Assembly (NCBI RefSeq): GCF_901000735.1
Contig: NC_081541.1
Location: 1,680,595 to 1,744,594 of the forward strand
Source: Corylus avellana
Taxonomy: Eukaryota > Streptophyta > Magnoliopsida > Fagales > Betulaceae
Length of the DNA: 64,000 nt
Direction of reading: 5' to 3'
Position numbers and translations under genes: made by a program. Shown in pieces: positions 58,617 through 64,000 of the stretch. Each line of letters starts with the position of its first letter. Within the stretch, counting starts at the first letter, position 1. Under the pieces are notes generated by a model. It had not been told where the DNA came from. It did not search any database and saw only the letters and a program-made list of their open reading frames with translations.

Positions 58617-60834
58617 AAAGGAAAGGGAAAGGGAAAGGGATAGGTCTGAATAGAGGCCCAGCTGCGCAACACGTATGGAATAATGAAGTGCCGAAAAAGT
58701 GGGAATAACAAATCAATGGTAGCGGGCGAAGCTACAACGTACCTGGTACCCCAATCAACAGTAGTTTTTTCTTAAAATTTACGAAGACAAGTCAAAGGAA
58801 TGGAAATTGGAAACAGCTCTAGCATTATTGTACAAAATGAGATGCCGGGCCTCTCTCACTTGTCAAAATGGACTGGGGGTAGGGGACTTGGCGTGCAATA
58901 TTGTACACTTCACCTTTACAATCTGTAATTATTGTGATGGAAAATGCTACACTTTTAAAATTTTCTTCTTAAAAATTTGTTTTTAAATAATATGTCACCA
59001 TTTCATAAAACTATTATTTTAAAAAATGTGCTATTATCCCTTAAAATAGTAACAAATCATTTAAGAATCAATTTTTAGATAAATTTGTTGATAAATATGG
59101 TATTTCTCTAATATGATTATGATTGCATGTAATAGGGCCAAGTTTTCAATTGGCAACTAAAAACTACTACCAAAAAGTTTTTAATTGCAAAGAGATAAGT
59201 ACGAAAATACTACGTACTACCTTCTAATATTATTGACAAGTGGTAAATTCATTTAAAAGTTCCTAATCATGACAAGTGGTAAATTCATTTAGAAGTTCCT
59301 AATCATGCAGTATTCTACAATAATATATAAATATTTTGATGATGAAGAACCTCTTCTTCCAAATCAGTGTTATTTTGTGTATCCATCCTTAAAATTATGT
59401 TCGTTTGTTTATCAAAAATAAACAAACAAAGAAAACTTTAGACTTATGCAACACGGCCTTACCATACAGATCATGTAAGTCAGGACTTCGCTGCGAAAAG
59501 TAGCTTTAAAGAATTATTTGTTCTCAAAACAAAAATAAAAAGTCAAACTTTAAACTTCAAAGCATTTTGTCCTTTTGCCCTTGAGACAACCTTTTGTGCA
59601 TTTTGGTCGAGGGCATTACGCATTTTGTCCTCCATCTGTCCTATCACTTCAGCCATGCATGTATAACGACGTCAATTAGAAAATTGCACAGCGACTTATG
59701 GACACAGGGCACATCTCTCAATCGCCTTTGCCTCAATCTCCACGAATATAAGTAATTCTAGAAGCCATCACATTATATTAACAGGCCTTAAGCCTAACTT
59801 CCATGCGGAGGGGGCGAATATTTGGGTTGCTAAGTCCAATGAGATATCCACATCTCAATAATACTCAATGTTGGGTTTAGTTGTAGGAAAAATGTAAATT
59901 CAGTCCCATTGTTTATTTGATTTGTAATTAGTTCTATTTATTATCAAAATAAACTCGAAGATCTTTGAAGTATGCCAAAAAAAATTTAATCCATTCAGTC
60001 AAATTCTGTGTACAAATTTAACAGATTTCGATAACGTGAAGTGCTAGAGTCATTAAAATTGTGACACGTGTTCTATTTAAGTAAATTTCAAACTAACGAA
60101 ATTTGTTAAATTAGTGGACGAAATTGACTGTAGGAACTAAATTGTTTATTTGACATACCTCAAGAATTTCTAAATTTATTTTAATACTATAAGAAGGTAA
60201 TTGTAAACCAAATAAACTACATAGACTAATTTTGTATTTTTTTCCTTAAATTTTTATCTTTTCATATATATATATATATATATATATTACTTTTTACCAA
60301 TGTCGAGGTTTTATCTATGAGCATATTTTTGCCTGGTCGGACAGACCAATGGGGCACCGGTACTGTGCAAAATAAGCTAGGAAAAGAGCACCGGAGTGAT
60401 GTCAGCGGGAAGCATGCCGTCCTCAACAGATATTTTTTGTTTTTTTGGCTAATTTATGTACTTCATGCCTTTTCTAGAAGTTCTTATGCAAGATTTTTTT
60501 GGAGGATGACTTTTCTTGCCACGTCATAAGCACATAATCTCGCACGAGTTATATAATGAGATGGAAGCTGTGAAGTCATCGCCAGAGTATATCCAACAGA
60601 ATATATAGTTAAATAGTTTATAATCAAAATATTTTTTGTGTATCTCATTCGCTGTATAGCACACTACATCAATAAGATATAATTTATTTTGCTTTTTCTT
60701 TAAGAAAACAATAGAAAAAAACTATAAATAAAAATAAAAAATAAAAAAATAAAATAGAGAATGACATATAAAATATTTTAGTGTGTATATAGAGAAAAAC
60801 AGTAACTAAAATAAAAATGTAAAATTTTAAACTA
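58232..60834 (+). other. 3' flank of unit H and upstream side of unit I
   Basis: No gene is seen. Positions 58232-60117 match 45869-47740. A poly-A of about 30 bases is at about 58585-58613, an AT repeat at about 60264-60287, and the uninterrupted target of the foldback element at about 60600-60630. Confidence 0.6.
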
Positions 60835-61577
60835 AATATTTTAGCTACTCTTTCTGAGATGCTCATGGCCATGCATGGGTGAAAATCTCATTGTTTTGTA
60901 GCCCTTTTGATCAAGTGGACCCTTGGCAGTTAACTAGAAGTCTAGAACAAGACCGGAGGCGGAGGGAATTATGTAGTATATCCCTTACTTTTCTAATATT
61001 CCTTAATCATATAATTTGGCTGGGAAATTTCCAAGTTCCATTTTTTTTTTCTGCACTACTATTCTCTGGCTGACATGAATATTGAATTTTCGTCAGTTGC
61101 CGACAAAGACTTGAAGGACGCCTGTGAAAAAAACAAAAAATAAAGACTTGACGGATTCATGAAAGAAAAACAAAAAAGAAAGGCGTGAAGTCAAGATAAA
61201 GGAATAAATTAATATCTATAAATGCGGCAGTTGCTCTTGCTTAATTATTAGTTGCAGAGCTGCATGCAGAGTAGTCTTAATTAAATCCTACAACAAATCC
61301 AATTGCTCCCAGTACTCTTTGCTTCGTCCAGAATCCCCATCTCCATTGCTCTTCTCGATCGAGCTTATCAGGTTCATTTCATTGTTTATATAATCTCTAA
61401 GGAGACACAAATTGGGTGCATATGATCAGTGTAACTTAATCAACTAGTAAAGTAGTATACTCAGGGTTGGATTTTTTTACTTTTTATATTCATATGGGGA
61501 GATTGCACTTAGAATTGATGAATAATGGTGCTAATCAATTTTCCAATTTTTTAGATTGATTCTTCATTTTGGACATT
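60835..61577 (+). promoter_or_regulatory. Upstream block, leader and 5' UTR intron of copy I
   Basis: The shared upstream block (about 60835-61090) is followed by a leader around 61236-61371 that matches unit B inverted (11690-11830). CTTATCAG|gttcat at 61371 and ATTTTTTAG| at about 61551 would remove a 5' UTR intron of about 180 bases just ahead of the start codon. I infer this from border sequences and conservation. Confidence 0.55.
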
Positions 61578-62665
61578 ATGAGTCAACGCTATCCTCAGCA
61601 AGAGACTGGGGAGATAAGCTTAGCTATAATGAGTGAACACAGGCGACGGCAAGAGAATGGGGAGACAAGTTCAACTATGAATGAACACGAACATCAGCAA
61701 CAGAATGGGTATGTGCTAACTATATATATAAATATGAGTAATGATATAAGTATGACTAGAATTCTCTTAGAGTCATCTCAAATGTGATGTGGCATTTAAA
61801 ATTTTAAATTATTAACAGATCAAAATTTAATAATGATCATCTCAAATTAAATGGTGATTTTAAATGCTACATCACATTTGAGATGACTATAAAAGGACTC
61901 TAGTCCTACTATATATATATATATATATATATATATGATAATTATCATTGTAAACATGTTTCATGGATTCTGTAGGGCAGTATATTTTTAAGAAAACACT
62001 CTTAGAAAATAATAGCAAAAAAAAGATTAAAAATAAAAAAACCTAAGAAAAAAATATTGTTATAAAGGAATTCATTAAATTCAAACAAAGTTGATTTTTG
62101 ACCTATACTAGTGACGTACGGTTGGATGGATCAAAATTAAACAAATATAAACAACAAAAACCAGTCTTAATTAAAATGCTAGTTGTGACAGATTTAGATA
62201 TCCTAAAACTATTTTATATATTAGATTTTTTTTTTACCTTTCTTTTTATTAACCATTGTTATTGGAATTTGTTCAAAGCTATTGAACTTATATATACCCC
62301 CAGGCCACAAGTAAGATGGAAAGTTTTAGCCTATTTAACAATTTTGCCACCCTAAAATTATTTAAAATGTTACTTTTGATGATTGGAAGATAATATTGCT
62401 ATTTTTATACACTGTTTAACAATTTGAAAAACTATATAGATATTGTCTTTTTATTTTTTATTTTTTGGGCGCTTTATAGATTGTACTAGGCCCAACTATA
62501 GATATGCTAATTGCTACGTGACACAATTGTAATTAAAAAAAAAAAAAGTATTGTCCCATGTAAAAGTACTCACATAAGTCAGTAAATATACGAAATAGAA
62601 AGCAAAATGCATGTCGCGCAACATTACACGCGGCCTATCTGATAAAAATAAAGAAATGTTAAGGG

Positions 62666-62706
<41 letters not shown>

Positions 62707-63910
62707 CATTTTATTTAATAAATTAGTAATTATATTTGTAGATTTATGTGAATCACATAAATCTAATAAAAAATATGAGCAAAATATGAAAAACTTATTC
62801 TTTGTTTGTTATATTTAGCTCAATCAAGAATTTGGATACTGAGAAGCAATCTGGTGGCCAGGATAACCAAAGATAGTTAAGTGGCATGCGATATTTATAG
62901 TGTCATTTGGGATTGCAATACTATGTGTGGATCCTTTGTTCTTGTTCCTTCCCGTGATCAACCAAGGTGACAAGTGTCTTACGTTAGATAGAAGATTAAT
63001 GATCACAGCTATTTTTTTCCGATCGGTGTTCGATATGATTTATGTTGGGATTATCATTTTCGGATACTTTAGTCGTAGAAATGGACAAACTGGGTTAAAA
63101 CCACATGATCGGCAGCCTCGGCAAATAATAAAGAGGTATTTGAGGACATACTTCCTAATTGATATCCTCGCTATTCTTCCACTCCCACAGGTAAGGGAGA
63201 CCTTTCTGCTTTTAAACTTTTTTTTTTTTTTTTGTGAATTTTTATTTATTTTTTTTTTTTAATTTTTTAATTTTTCAAGTGCTTTAACGATGCAAATTAA
63301 GAGGAATCTATCATAAGATATATGTGGATTCATTCCCACTCCAAACGGGCTTTGGGCTATTGTATTGATGTTCACTTCATTTGGCTCCTCTCTAAAGCTC
63401 TTTGAAGTAACAGAGAATATCTTCTTAATTCCACACTGGCACTCTGCCTAGTGCTTGAATAGGTGAGTCATGATGCATGCGGAGAATTGAATGTTGTTTG
63501 AATATGCCAACCTTAATCGGTGACTCCAGCTTTGGGTCTCTTGCTTATTATTTGTATGCACTTAATTAAGAGCGCGGCTTGCATTGCATGAAGTAAAGAT
63601 AATTCAGCAATTGGGTTTGTGGGGTTTTTTTCCAACAATTTCTTTCCCTGTATTAAGTAGATCTTACACACGCTGCTCGTACTTTGTCCAGGCTTTAGTT
63701 CCAATTACTGTTACAAAAATGGGGGCCAGCTCGAACTTTTTGGACATAAGGAAGCTCATAAACTTCTTTGTTCTGCTGCAATATGTGCCAAGAGTTCTTC
63801 GAATCTACCTATCATGGAAAAAACATATCAAAAGTTCCAGTAATAAACTCTATAAAGGAGTATGGATTAAAACTGCATTCAATATTTTTTTCTATATCCT
63901 TGCCAGCCAT
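61578..63910 (+). pseudogene. CNGC-like copy I, exons 1-3, frameshifted
   Basis: Exon 1 (61578-61708) encodes MSQRYPQQETGEISLAIMSE and a second and third similar repeat of that glutamine-rich sequence, with donor AATGG|gtatg in phase 2. Exon 2 (62819-63190) is one base shorter than that of copy A, reading GATAACCAAAG for GATAACCCAAAG. The frame therefore breaks ahead of S1. Exon 3 (63692-63910) is open (S4, VLLQYVPRVLRIYLSW). The window ends in intron 3. The lesion could be real or a base-calling error. If corrected, exons 1-3 would be in phase through the TTTAG acceptor at 62814-62818. The 3' half lies outside the window. Confidence 0.8.
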
Positions 63911-64000
63911 GTAAGTTTGATTATCCCATCTTAATTTTTTTTTTTTTTTTTTTAATTCTTATTTCTGTTTTGCTTTAATAAGTCTCGTTTTTCTCAAATT
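63911..64000 (+). other. Intron 3 of copy I, cut by window end
   Basis: Poly-T-rich intron start, the same as 1661-1750. Confidence 0.8.

Overview
This is AT-rich plant nuclear DNA, most likely from a dicot. The signs are U-rich introns with GT/AG borders, plant Ty1/copia and L1-type elements, Mutator-, hAT- and CACTA-like DNA transposons, and host genes of the plant cyclic nucleotide-gated channel (CNGC) family. The species cannot be named from the sequence. Five runs of exactly 100 N (2333, 9298, 25375, 47741, 55118) are scaffold gaps of unknown true size.

The host content is essentially one gene family: a disrupted tandem and inverted array of CNGC-like genes. I count nine copies or partial copies. 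A is at 559-1660 (+), B at 10527-11384 (-), C at 22043-22908 (-), D at 25475-28082 (+), E at 30939-34896 (+), F at 45132-45868 (+), G at 54119-54985 (-), H at 57495-58231 (+) and I at 61578-63910 (+). Only E can be assembled into a complete gene: seven exons, a start codon, six membrane segments, a GQN selectivity filter, a cyclic-nucleotide-binding domain and a stop, for 585 codons. Copies A, B, C, G and I show only the 5' half (exons 1-3 or 2-3). Copies D, F and H show only the 3' half (exons 6-7). C, F, G, H and I carry stops or frameshifts.

The rest is mobile DNA nested in and between the copies. It includes long-inverted-repeat Mutator-like elements (3294-4233, 5473-7068, 43787-44643, right half at 55218-55687), hAT-like MITEs and other foldback elements (8165-10326, 12327-12815), and a copia element with target duplication TTAAT (13873-19079) with its duplicated 3' part (48499-50662). 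It also includes minus-strand LTRs next to a minisatellite (19441-21290, 51022-52830), a small LTR element without pol inside copy D (25806-27287), a full-length L1-type LINE with a nested SINE (35405-41466), a CACTA end (about 48100-48498) and a truncated Tnt1-like copia (55790-57070).

Segmental duplication is prominent. Positions 1-1750 match 62250-64000. Positions 16913-23034 match 48499-55117. The F unit with its flanks (about 43400-47740) matches the H unit (about 55218-60117). Because the copies carry different insertions and mutations, several empty and filled sites can be compared within the window, which fixes element ends and the order of events. Statements about function (ion conduction, calmodulin control) come from family knowledge and are not shown by sequence alone.
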